Shown in pieces: positions 17,936 to 26,491 of a stretch of 47,129 nt of DNA. The notes below the pieces were generated by a model that saw only the letters and a list, made by a program, of their open reading frames with translations, made no database searches and had not been told where the DNA came from. Location: positions 1 through 47,129 of the forward strand of contig JAHQWJ010000034.1 in assembly GCA_029856125.1 (NCBI GenBank), read 5' to 3'. The stretch's first letter is position 1; every line of letters begins with the position of its first letter. Position numbers and translations under genes: made by a program. The DNA is from Promethearchaeia archaeon (GTDB lineage: Archaea > Asgardarchaeota > Lokiarchaeia > Sigyniarchaeales > SOKP01).

Positions 17936-18712
17936 ATACCATTCGAACCTAAAATTTTGGGATTTTTATGTAATTGGTGTTCGTATGCTGGTGCTGATCT
18001 AGCAGGGGTGAGTCGAATTCAGTATCCTACCAATATTAGGATTATTCGAGTAATGTGTTCAGGTAGGGTTGATCCAACATTCGTTGCTGATGCTTTCCTG
18101 CATGGAATTGATGGAGTGCTTGTACTAGGTTGCCATTTAGGGGATTGTCACTACATAACTGGCAATTACGAAGCTGAAATAAAAATGAGTACGCTAAGTA
18201 GGTTATTAAGTATTGTGAAGTTTTCTGATAGAATGCGCCTTGATTGGGTTTCTGCTGCAGAAGGAAACCGATTTGCCCAAATAGTATCGGACTTTACAAA
18301 ACATATACAAGAATTAGGGCCATCTCCAATAAAAGAAAGTAAAAATAAAACTCAAATTATTGATGATCTCGAAGCTGTTAAAAGCGTTTTAGAGAGTACA
18401 CGACTTCGAGGTTTAACCGCTCGCCAAAGGGATTTAGTTACTGAAAAAAATGTATATGGGAATCAAATAACAGCCGAAAAGTTTGAAAATCTTCTTAATG
18501 ATGCCATCAATAACGAATTTTTTCGCCATAAAATAGTTATAAAAATAAAAGAAATTGGTAAATCCGTTCCGGATATAGCAAATGAACTTGGCATTAAAGC
18601 TAAGGAAGTCTTGGAGCATATCGTTGTTTTAAGATCGCGAGGCTTAGTGGATGTTTATGAAATTAACGAGGAAATTCCAACATTTATTTCAATTCAGGAG
18701 GGAAAAGAATGA
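17936..18712 (+). CDS. MvhD-like iron-sulfur subunit with C-terminal winged helix
   Basis: MvhD proteins carry electrons through a [2Fe-2S] cluster into HdrA. Counting from TTG 17957, residues 1-122 are the MvhD domain (FLCNWCSYAGADLAG, RVMCSG, GCHLGDCHY). Residues about 135-251 are an extension whose segment 188-236 (SVPDIANELGIKAKEVLEHI, then LRSRGLVDVYEI) looks like a winged helix-turn-helix. The coding frame extends upstream to the preceding UAA (PFEPKILGFLCNW), matching the paralogue. The only codon well placed after the Shine-Dalgarno is AUA 17936, so I start there; the conservative alternative is TTG 17957 (251 aa), which trims the first beta strand. The stop overlaps the next gene's ATG (ATGA). 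It acts with the HdrA-like proteins; the winged helix could be a protein-contact or DNA-binding module. Confidence 0.82.
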   Translation: MPFEPKILGFLCNWCSYAGADLAGVSRIQYPTNIRIIRVMCSGRVDPTFVADAFLHGIDGVLVLGCHLGDCHYITGNYEAEIKMSTLSRLLSIVKFSDRMRLDWVSAAEGNRFAQIVSDFTKHIQELGPSPIKESKNKTQIIDDLEAVKSVLESTRLRGLTARQRDLVTEKNVYGNQITAEKFENLLNDAINNEFFRHKIVIKIKEIGKSVPDIANELGIKAKEVLEHIVVLRSRGLVDVYEINEEIPTFISIQEGKE

Positions 18713-21700
18713 AAAAGATAGGTTCAGTTCTCGTTGTTGGAGGCGGAATTGCGGGTATACAAGCTTCTATGGATATGGCTGATTCTGGATACAAAGTATA
18801 TCTAGTAGAATCAACGATGAGCATTGGAGGTGTGATGTCCCAGTTGGATAAAACATTTCCGACTAATGATTGTGCTATTTGCATTCTCGCTCCTAAATTA
18901 GTAGCCGCAGGGCGTCACGAAAATATAACTCTCTTAATTAATTCAACTCTCAAAAAAGTTTCAGGAAATCCTGGTAATTTTACAGTAAATTTAAAACAAA
19001 AATCATTGTTTTTAGACCAAGAAACATGTACTGGTTGTGGTGTTTGCGCTCAAGAATGTCCTGTAGAAGCAGTGGACTTTTTTAACGAAGGATTAGCTAA
19101 AAGAGCTGCGATATCCGTAAAATTCCCCCAAGCAGTCCCTTTAGTTTTTTCAATTGATCAAGATTTATGTATAGGGTGTGGGTTTTGCGAAGGTGTATGT
19201 AAAGCTAAGGCTATAGATTACACGCTTGAAGATAAAACAACCACGCTTAATGTAGGTGCTATAGTTTTAGCTCCTGGATTTGACGAATATGATCCTTCTC
19301 CAACGCAACATTATGGATACGGGAAATATCCTAATGTAGTTACTAGCATTCAATTTGAACGTATATTAAGCGCGAGTGGCCCTCACTCAGGACTCATTCT
19401 TAGACCATCAGACGGGATAATACCAAAAAAGATCGCATTCTTACAATGCGTAGGCTCTAGAGATAAAAAGCACGGTGGTGAATATTGTTCTTCAGTTTGC
19501 TGCATGTACTCTGCTAAGGAAGCAGTTATTGCCAAAGAACATATGCCAATCGTTCAACCAACCATATTTTCAATGGATATAAGGGCTTGTGGAAAAGATT
19601 TTGATAAATATATTGATCGTGCTCAAGAAGAATATGGAGTAAAATATATCCGAAGTAGAATTTCAACAGTAAAAGAGATTCCCGAATCAAACGATTTAAT
19701 TCTTAACTATGAATCTGAAGATGGGAAGATAATTGACGATGTTTTTAACTTAGTAGTTCTAGCAGTAGGGGCGATGCCAAATGGAAGTAATAAAGAGTTA
19801 GCGAAAACACTAAAGATCGATTTGAATGACGATTTATTCTGCAAGACAAAACCTTTCTCTCCAGTAGAAACATCTCGAGAAGGAATTTATGTTTGTGGAA
19901 TGTTTTCAGAACCAAAAGATATTCCAGAAACTGTGGTTGAAGCCAGTGCCGCTGCTGGAGCTGTCAATGTTTTATTGTATGAAGTTAGAAATACATTAAT
20001 CACCGAAAAAAAGCTTCCGAAAGAGATTGATAATATTGGAGAGCCCCCTCGAATTGGAGTTTTTGTGTGTCATTGTGGGATCAATATTGCAGGTGTTGTT
20101 GATGTTGCTGATGTTGTAGACTATGCGAGTAAATTACCAAATGTAATTTATGCTGAAAGAAATTTATATACTTGCTCAGCCGACACCCAAACAACTATAA
20201 AAGAAAAAATTAAGGAGTATAAGTTAAATCGAGTAATAGTTGCTTCATGTACACCTAGGACGCACGAACCGTTATTTCAAGCAACCATTAGGGAAGCGGG
20301 ATTGAACAAGTATTTATTTGATTTGGCCAATATTCGAGATCAATGTTCATGGGTACACATGCATGAGCCCAAAGAAGCCACAGAAAAATCTAAAGACTTA
20401 GTAAGAATGGCAATTGCCAAAGCTCGTAATTTAGTACCATTACAAGAACAACAAGTTCCAGTAATACATAAAGGAATGGTGATTGGCGGAGGTGTTTCAG
20501 GAATGACAGCAGCCTTGAATTTAGCAAATCAAGGGTTTGAAGTGTTTCTTGTCGAGAAAAGTGATAGATTAGGTGGGTTTTCAACTAATATCTATCAAAC
20601 TATTGAAAATTATGACGTTCAAGAACTTATTGCAGGTTTAATAAAAAAAGTTAACGATCATAAACTTATCAACGTTTTCCTTAATGCTAAAATCAATTCA
20701 ATTGGGGGATATGTTTGTAATTTCACAACTAATATAGATTTTGGAAAAAATAAAGAAAAAAAGGAATTTCAACACGGTATTATAATTGTCGCTACTGGTG
20801 CTTACGAGTATAAACCAAAGGATGGAGAATTTCTTTATGGCAAAACAGATAATGTAATACTGCAATCTGACCTTGAAAAAGTGCTTTTTACCGATTCAGA
20901 ACAAATCAAGGGTTTAAAAACAATAGTAATGATACAATGTGTTGGATCTAGAAATGAAGAAAATCCCTATTGTAGTAGAATGTGTTGTTCAGAAGCAATA
21001 AAAAACGCAATAAAAGCAAAGGAAATTAATTCAAAATTAAATGTTATCGTTTTATTCAGAGATATAAGGACATATGGTTTTAAGGAGAAATATTACAACA
21101 TAGCGAGAGAAAAGGGAATCGTTTTTCTTCGATTTGATAATGATTTTCTCCCTGAAATCGTTCAAAAGGAAACGGAATTGAGCATAGATGTTGTTGCATC
21201 TAGAGGGGATAAAATTACTATCAATGCAGATTTAGTGGTATTAAGCGCTGGCATTGTTTCTGGTGGCGAAGGAAACGAAACTTTAGCAAAGATGTTAAAG
21301 GTACCCACTAACAATGAGAAATTCTTTTTAGAGGCTCACGTAAAATTAAGACCTTCAGATTTCGCAACTGACGGAATTTTTTTATGCGGGACCGCCAGAG
21401 GAAGCGCTACGATTAGTGAAAGTATTGCACAAGCATTATCGGCAGCATCGAGAGCTACTACAATATTATCAAAAGACATTTTGGTTACAGAAGGTGTAAT
21501 TTCAAAAGTCGATCCCGCATTATGTATTGGCTGTAATAAGTGTGCCGATGTATGTAGTTATGGAGCTGTTGGTGTTAAGTACGAACAAGGATTGATGATC
21601 TCCGAAGTTAATCCCTTATTATGTAAGGGTTGCGGAGATTGTGCTGCTGAATGCCCTGCTGGGGCAATTACGATGAGCCATTTCGGAAACACCCAAATTG

Positions 21701-22173
21701 AGCCAATGATAGCTGAAGCAGCTCGCGTTGAATTCGATAATGGTCGCCCAAGAATTATTGCTTTTCTCTGCAATTGGTGTAGTTATGCGGGAGCAGACTT
21801 AGCGGGAGTAAGTAGGTATCAATATCCTCCAAACGTAAGAACTATAAGAGTAATGTGTTCTGGCGGAATCTCCAAAAGCTTTATCTTACAAGCATTTTTA
21901 GAAGGAGCGGATGGAGTTTTTGTAGGGGGGTGTCATATTGGAGATTGTCATTATATTGCCGGAAATCATGACGCCTTAAGAAGGACACTTGAAATTGAAT
22001 CGGAACTTGAATCAATAGGAATAAATCCAGATAGATTTATGCGTAAGTGGGTATCTGCGAGCGAAGGTAAAATCTTCTCAAATACGATGACAGAATTTGT
22101 TGGGAAAATAAAAAAATTGGGTCCTCTTGAATCGGACCTCAAAAAAAAATCAACAACAATAATTGCGAAATAA
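18709..22173 (+). CDS. Fused HdrA-HdrA'-MvhD electron-transfer protein
   Basis: A 1154-aa natural fusion of the three preceding genes' products. Residues 1-430: HdrA FAD domain (GGGIAG 11-16, DKTFPTNDCAICIL) with two inserted [4Fe-4S] motifs (CTGCGVCAQECP, CIGCGFCEGVC) and the QCVGSRD...YCSSVCCMY block. About 445-980: CHCG N-terminal domain (RIGVFVCHCGINIAG), second FAD module (VIGGGVSGMTAALNLANQG) and ferredoxin (CIGCNKCADVC, CKGCGDCAAECP). About 1010-1154: MvhD (FLCNWCSYAGADLAG, MCSGG, GCHIGDCHYIAG). It lacks the winged-helix tail of the separate MvhD-like protein. It is followed by metV 33 bases later. The role is likely the scaffold that passes electrons between MvhD entry, flavins and MetV-MetF. 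The domain order also recalls QmoB, an HdrA-MvhD fusion. Confidence 0.92.
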   Translation: MKKIGSVLVVGGGIAGIQASMDMADSGYKVYLVESTMSIGGVMSQLDKTFPTNDCAICILAPKLVAAGRHENITLLINSTLKKVSGNPGNFTVNLKQKSLFLDQETCTGCGVCAQECPVEAVDFFNEGLAKRAAISVKFPQAVPLVFSIDQDLCIGCGFCEGVCKAKAIDYTLEDKTTTLNVGAIVLAPGFDEYDPSPTQHYGYGKYPNVVTSIQFERILSASGPHSGLILRPSDGIIPKKIAFLQCVGSRDKKHGGEYCSSVCCMYSAKEAVIAKEHMPIVQPTIFSMDIRACGKDFDKYIDRAQEEYGVKYIRSRISTVKEIPESNDLILNYESEDGKIIDDVFNLVVLAVGAMPNGSNKELAKTLKIDLNDDLFCKTKPFSPVETSREGIYVCGMFSEPKDIPETVVEASAAAGAVNVLLYEVRNTLITEKKLPKEIDNIGEPPRIGVFVCHCGINIAGVVDVADVVDYASKLPNVIYAERNLYTCSADTQTTIKEKIKEYKLNRVIVASCTPRTHEPLFQATIREAGLNKYLFDLANIRDQCSWVHMHEPKEATEKSKDLVRMAIAKARNLVPLQEQQVPVIHKGMVIGGGVSGMTAALNLANQGFEVFLVEKSDRLGGFSTNIYQTIENYDVQELIAGLIKKVNDHKLINVFLNAKINSIGGYVCNFTTNIDFGKNKEKKEFQHGIIIVATGAYEYKPKDGEFLYGKTDNVILQSDLEKVLFTDSEQIKGLKTIVMIQCVGSRNEENPYCSRMCCSEAIKNAIKAKEINSKLNVIVLFRDIRTYGFKEKYYNIAREKGIVFLRFDNDFLPEIVQKETELSIDVVASRGDKITINADLVVLSAGIVSGGEGNETLAKMLKVPTNNEKFFLEAHVKLRPSDFATDGIFLCGTARGSATISESIAQALSAASRATTILSKDILVTEGVISKVDPALCIGCNKCADVCSYGAVGVKYEQGLMISEVNPLLCKGCGDCAAECPAGAITMSHFGNTQIEPMIAEAARVEFDNGRPRIIAFLCNWCSYAGADLAGVSRYQYPPNVRTIRVMCSGGISKSFILQAFLEGADGVFVGGCHIGDCHYIAGNHDALRRTLEIESELESIGINPDRFMRKWVSASEGKIFSNTMTEFVGKIKKLGPLESDLKKKSTTIIAK

Positions 22174-22206
22174 TAAATTATGTTTAAAATAAAGGAGTTA
22201 TGAGAA

Positions 22207-22902
22207 ATGATAATTACGCAACAAAAAAATATTGAAGAAATATACAATATGGTAAAACAATATTCAAAAATTTTAGTTACCGGGTGTGATGGTTGCTGTC
22301 AGCCTCCGCGCTCGATCAACGAGGCTAAAGTGCTAGCCCAGATGCTAGAATTAAAGGCTCGAAGCGAAGGAAAGGAACTAAAATGGAAAGCTATAACAGT
22401 ACTTAGGCAATGTGACGATAGAATCGCAGCAACTACCGTTCGACCTTTTATTGAGCAATATGATGCGATAGTATCGTTGTCCTGTGGATTAGGCGTCGTC
22501 ATGATGAACCGAATATTTGAAAATATTCTTACCTACCCTGCTCAAAATAGCATGTTTGGAGGAGCAGAAAATAATGCAGAAAATACTTTTGCTGAATACT
22601 GTGAAACTTGCGGAGAGTGTTTACTTGGCGTTACTGGTGGAGTGTGTCCTATGGCAGGATGTGCTAAAAATTTGAGTAACGGGCCATGTGGTGGAACAGT
22701 TAACGGTAAATGCGAAGTTGGTGGATATGTACACGAGTGTGCTTGGATTAAAATATACGAACGCCTTAAAAAATTTAATAGAATGGATCTTTTTACTAAA
22801 TACCGTCCGCCAAGAAACTATAAAATTTGGTCAAGTCCACGGTTTATTGATATTAATAAAACTTATACAAACGAAGAAGAACCAATAAAGGAGGAGAAGT
22901 AA
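22207..22902 (+). CDS. metV: MetV-type zinc/iron-sulfur subunit of methylenetetrahydrofolate reductase
   Basis: A 231-aa protein of the MetF C-terminal-domain family (MetV), the partner of MetF in acetogens. Cysteine motifs: TGCDGCC near residue 27, then CETCGECLLGVTGGVCP, GCAKNLSNGPCGG, GKCEVG and HECAW (about 135-180). These provide ligands for an iron-sulfur or zinc centre. An inner part (VSLSCGLGVVM) is also typical. GGAG at 22193-22196 precedes ATG 22207. The stop is three bases before metF. In Moorella-type clusters MetV bridges Hdr-like proteins to MetF; the same order here supports that link. Confidence 0.9.
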   Translation: MIITQQKNIEEIYNMVKQYSKILVTGCDGCCQPPRSINEAKVLAQMLELKARSEGKELKWKAITVLRQCDDRIAATTVRPFIEQYDAIVSLSCGLGVVMMNRIFENILTYPAQNSMFGGAENNAENTFAEYCETCGECLLGVTGGVCPMAGCAKNLSNGPCGGTVNGKCEVGGYVHECAWIKIYERLKKFNRMDLFTKYRPPRNYKIWSSPRFIDINKTYTNEEEPIKEEK

Positions 22903-22905
22903 AGA

Positions 22906-23844
22906 ATGGCAAAAAGACCGGCATATAGTAATTTAGTAAAAACTATGAGGGAAGGTAAATTTTTATTTACTGGTGAATTAGAGCCAAAAAAAATGGTTGA
23001 TTTGTCTTCTATTCTGCATTCTGCCGAAGAAATGAAGAAAACGGGAAAAATAGTTGCTGCTAATGTAACAGATGGACCACAAGGAGATGCTTATACTTGT
23101 TCCATGGTTCCTTGCTACTTAGTTCAAGAAAAAGTTGGTTTAGAATCAATTTGGCAGATGACCGTTCGAGATAGAAATCGAATTGCCTTATTTGGCGATA
23201 TATTGGGTGGAGCGATACTTGGCTTAAAAAATATGCTTGCTTTAACGGGAGATCATTCTGCTCTTGGAGATCATCAAAATGCGAGAGCTGTATACGATTT
23301 AGACTCTACACAGTTAATTGATCTCGTTTCTAAAATGGTAGATGATGGTACTGATTTAGAGGGAAAAGAAATTGAAGGCGGGAAAATTGAAATGAATGTG
23401 GGATGCGCCGCTAATCCAAATTCAAACCCAAGAGAACCAGAAATCTTAAAAGTAGGAAGAAAGGTAGAAGTTGGTGCCGATTTCATTCAAACTCAAACAT
23501 CTTTTGACATAGATGATGCCAAAGAATTCCTTAAAGAATTAGAAAGATTCAATATTCCTGTTTTACTAGGGTTATTTCCTATAAAAAATTACGGAATTGC
23601 TTGGTATTTTAACGAATATATTCCTGGTGTTTCAGTTCCAAAGGATCTCCTGAAAGCATTAAAGACTGCAAAGAAAGAGTACAAAGAAGATAAAAAAAAG
23701 CGGAATGAAGTTATCGATAAGATTAATATTGACTTTTTTGAACCATTTATCAAGGAAATTCAGAAAACCACTAAGGCTGCAGGTATACATTGCATGGCTG
23801 TGCATTACGAAAGATTATTTGAGCCTTTATTAAAGAACTTCTAA
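22906..23844 (+). CDS. metF: Methylenetetrahydrofolate reductase, MetF
   Basis: FAD-dependent TIM-barrel enzyme that reduces methylene-tetrahydropterin to the methyl form (methyl branch of the Wood-Ljungdahl pathway, or methionine synthesis). 312 aa. Seen: the FTGELEPKK start, AANVTDGP, QMTVRDRNRIALFGDILGG, ALTGDHSALGDH with the FAD-contacting region, and the closing GIHCMAVHYERLFEP. A good GGAGG site (22891-22895) precedes ATG 22906. It is the last enzyme gene of the hdr-metVF operon. The paralogue MetF at 30146 shares the same motif order but differs in many positions. Whether the carrier is folate or methanopterin cannot be told here. Confidence 0.93.
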   Translation: MAKRPAYSNLVKTMREGKFLFTGELEPKKMVDLSSILHSAEEMKKTGKIVAANVTDGPQGDAYTCSMVPCYLVQEKVGLESIWQMTVRDRNRIALFGDILGGAILGLKNMLALTGDHSALGDHQNARAVYDLDSTQLIDLVSKMVDDGTDLEGKEIEGGKIEMNVGCAANPNSNPREPEILKVGRKVEVGADFIQTQTSFDIDDAKEFLKELERFNIPVLLGLFPIKNYGIAWYFNEYIPGVSVPKDLLKALKTAKKEYKEDKKKRNEVIDKINIDFFEPFIKEIQKTTKAAGIHCMAVHYERLFEPLLKNF

Positions 23845-23872
23845 AAATAAATGATGAGTAAAACAAAATCGT

Positions 23873-23898
23873 GATAAAATTATTTAAAAAATTTTATC
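23873..23898. promoter_or_regulatory. Inverted repeat around TATA box of the Lrp gene (putative operator)
   Basis: Perfect 9-bp arms GATAAAATT and AATTTTATC separated by eight bases (ATTTAAAA) that look like box A. A transcript from it would begin near 23910, and the GGTGA leader precedes the ATG at 23921. A dimeric factor bound here would cover the TATA box, as expected for Lrp autorepression. Confidence 0.5.
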
Positions 23899-23920
23899 CA
23901 CAAAAAAAGGTGAAATGTAA

Positions 23921-24382
23921 ATGAAAAATTTAGATGAAAAGGATAAATGTATATTAGAAATGCTTATAGCTGATTCACGACGTCCATACAGAGAGATAGC
24001 TGACGAAGTAGGATTGTCCGAATCAACAATAAGAAAGCGAGTAATTAAATTACAAGAAGAGAAAGTAATTGAAAAATTCACGATTAAGGTATGTAGAGAG
24101 GACGAGCGTTGCATTATAGCATTTATCACATTAATCCCGAGAAGTCAATCTGAATTAAAGTTATTATTACGCGAGACTCAAGTTCTTCCTCAGTGTGAAG
24201 AGGTTTATTTTCTAGCTGGAGAATGTGGAATTCTCGTCAAAGTAAATGTTCCAGAAATAAATGAACTGGATGCAGTTATCGAAAGTTTTAGAGGTAGAAG
24301 TGATGTCAAAGGCGTAGAACGAGTTTGTGTTGTGTTAAAACCAATTAAGACTGTCTCTCAAAATGAGAAACTGTTAATTTAA
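23921..24382 (+). CDS. Lrp/AsnC family transcription regulator, operon-linked
   Basis: A 153-aa regulator with an N-terminal helix-turn-helix (DEKDKCILEMLIADSRRPYR, then ADEVGLSESTIRKRVIKLQEEKVI, residues 3-52) and a RAM domain (about 65-145, containing LAGECGILVKVNV). It starts 76 bases after metF with its own box A and an inverted repeat over that box. By position it is the probable regulator of the hdr-metVF operon and of itself. The effector is unknown. Confidence 0.88.
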   Translation: MKNLDEKDKCILEMLIADSRRPYREIADEVGLSESTIRKRVIKLQEEKVIEKFTIKVCREDERCIIAFITLIPRSQSELKLLLRETQVLPQCEEVYFLAGECGILVKVNVPEINELDAVIESFRGRSDVKGVERVCVVLKPIKTVSQNEKLLI

Positions 24383-24462
24383 AAAACTTACATCTATTCG
24401 ATTTTCAAACTAAACTCTTAAATTAAGGAATACCCCTTCATCTAATTTCAGTATGATAATTC

Positions 24463-25485
24463 TTAACTTGAATAAAAAAATTTTCCGTTCTTTTCAAATT
24501 TCTGTACTTTTCCTTGATTTTCGAGAAAAAGTAAGTGTCCTAAAATTTCACTTAATGCCATAAACGAGTTAATTTCGTCTAAATCTTCACCAAAGTGAAT
24601 TTGAGATATTTTTCTTGGGGTTAGAGGATTATTTTTTATTACTTTGGATATATCATTAAGCCTATTTGCGTGATGATCCTTAATGGCATTAATTCTCTCA
24701 TGGGGATTGTAGATTATCTCTTGATGGCCTGGAAAAATAATTTTTGGATTCAATTTGTCAATTCTATCTAATGACTGAAGGTATTGATCAAGTACATTCT
24801 TGAAATCATAGTCCGCATATTCATCAACGAGAAAATCAGGTATAATAAAATTACCTATATGAGGTGTAATGCGACTTAGAATGTGATCTCCACTGAAGAG
24901 ATATTTCCTTTTAGCGTCAAAAATACAGATATGCCCAAAGCTGTGGCCGGGTGTCCAAATTATTTCTAAATCATTTAAAAATTTATCATTATCATATAGA
25001 ATCTTATCAGGTGTTTGATATTTCCTTAATTTTGGCCAGTATGTGAAGAACTGTACAATTCTTAACCTCTCTTCTTCGGTTAATCCATATTTCTTCATTT
25101 CAAAAGAAATCTTAAGAGCCTCTTTTTCAATTTCCTCCTTATTTGACTTATCTGTTTCCCACTCTAAGATTTTATTAGTTATATTATGCATTACAATCTT
25201 TAAGTTCGGGTTCTTCTGTTTAAATTCTTGAATTAATCCAATATGGTCTAAATGGTTATGCGTTATTATACAAACATCGATATCCTCAATACCCAATCCA
25301 ATCGTGTTAATTTCATGTAGAAATTTCTTCTTCCATGCTGGGCTATTGAAACCCGCATCGATTATAATATTTTTATCTTCTAATTTAAAAAGATATATAC
25401 AGACATATTTTACCTGAAACGGGACATCAATTTTAATTTGATATACATCATCAATTTTATTAATCTCAGATTTAAATTTAAACAA
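24463..25485 (-). CDS. MBL-fold metallo-hydrolase with C-terminal winged helix
   Basis: A 340-aa metallo-beta-lactamase-fold enzyme. Metal ligands: THNHLDH (H76, H78, D80, H81), H181 in TPGHSFGH, D200 in FSGDH and the final His in FPGHQE (about 254). The arrangement is of the glyoxalase-II/LACTB2-like type. After the hydrolase domain, residues about 265-340 (NNPLTPRKISQIHFG, LSEILGHLLFLENQGKVQKFEKNGK) form a winged-helix-like tail, as in LACTB2-type proteins. The substrate is unknown; thioesters or RNA are typical for relatives. It is monocistronic and starts at ATG 25485. Confidence 0.85.
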   Translation of the reverse strand: MFKFKSEINKIDDVYQIKIDVPFQVKYVCIYLFKLEDKNIIIDAGFNSPAWKKKFLHEINTIGLGIEDIDVCIITHNHLDHIGLIQEFKQKNPNLKIVMHNITNKILEWETDKSNKEEIEKEALKISFEMKKYGLTEEERLRIVQFFTYWPKLRKYQTPDKILYDNDKFLNDLEIIWTPGHSFGHICIFDAKRKYLFSGDHILSRITPHIGNFIIPDFLVDEYADYDFKNVLDQYLQSLDRIDKLNPKIIFPGHQEIIYNPHERINAIKDHHANRLNDISKVIKNNPLTPRKISQIHFGEDLDEINSFMALSEILGHLLFLENQGKVQKFEKNGKFFYSS

Positions 25486-25595
25486 AAAAAGTACCTAACC
25501 TTCAATATTTAATCCTTAAATGAAAAAATAAAGAAAGCAATTTTTAATTTGCCTTTTGAAAGAACAAAATGAAAAAAAAGATTTGTAATGTAATT

Positions 25596-26312
25596 TTAAT
25601 CTTTTAGACCGTAGTACATCAGCCAAAAACTAATTAAATAGCCGATCCTAACAATAATCACCATCAATATATCTCCTGGAGCAGTTAAACCCTCTAGTAA
25701 CCCAAATATACAAAAGCATATAGAACCCATTGATAAGAAAAAGAATTTCTTCCTTAGTACGCCTGTAGACTGAAAACTCTTTATTAAAAAACCAAACCCA
25801 AGAACAATTAAGACAGCGAGCAATAAGATTGCCATTATTATTCCCGCTGGCTCAAATAAATTGACGTTATAATCAATTAACGATTCTCCTGGAACTAATG
25901 GAGGGATAAAATTAAACGTACCCATAGGATCCATGAAGAAAAGAATTACAAATACTATACAAATAATGATGATTATAGACATAAGATACCACTTTCTTTT
26001 GGGTAATAAGAGTTCAGCACCGATATATAGAGCAAGTATCATTACTGGAGCGAACCAGATGTAACTTAAGATTCCAACTAAACCGTAAGAATTATCCAGA
26101 TTAGTTTCTGTTGCTAGAACTACTAAAAAATCTGTAAAAACCCCTAAATACATAAGCCCCGCTAAAATATTTACAAATCCTAAAATAGTTAAAATCTTAG
26201 CACCAGACTTACGCGCTTTATATAAGAAGAAAAATCCAAAAATGAACCCAAAAATAACAACTCCAGAAGCAGTAATCCCATCTATCCAACCAAATTCATT
26301 TAATATTAACAT
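25596..26312 (-). CDS. Seven-helix integral membrane protein
   Basis: A 238-aa hydrophobic protein with about seven predicted membrane helices: residues about 14-32, 42-65, 80-100, 109-127, 152-175, 186-205 and 213-233. A short outward or inward loop lies at about 128-150. There is no signal peptide and no conserved catalytic motif that I recognise. A short N-terminus (LILNEFGWIDG) precedes helix 1, and the last helix runs to the C-terminus (YYGLKD). It could be an Asgard-type 7-TM sensor or transporter-like protein; no function is assigned. ATG at 26312; stands alone. Confidence 0.7.
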   Translation of the reverse strand: MLILNEFGWIDGITASGVVIFGFIFGFFFLYKARKSGAKILTILGFVNILAGLMYLGVFTDFLVVLATETNLDNSYGLVGILSYIWFAPVMILALYIGAELLLPKRKWYLMSIIIIICIVFVILFFMDPMGTFNFIPPLVPGESLIDYNVNLFEPAGIIMAILLLAVLIVLGFGFLIKSFQSTGVLRKKFFFLSMGSICFCIFGLLEGLTAPGDILMVIIVRIGYLISFWLMYYGLKD

Positions 26313-26491
26313 AACATAATCACTCTTCTTTTTTATTTTTCATAAAACTAATCATAAAATTAATAACAAAACTCTAATATAAACTAGCTCGATCCTCTTT
26401 ATAAATGATAAGATATTTGATTGTTAATCAAGTAAAATTAAAGAATAAATACAACAGAATTTATATAAGTAGATTGAGCTCGAGTAAGAAT

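Noticed and set aside
14968..23844. Sulfate-reduction Qmo complex
   Set aside because: The HdrA-MvhD fusion resembles QmoB, but no qmoC, aprAB or sat genes are present and metV/metF end the operon, favouring the MetFV-Hdr reading.
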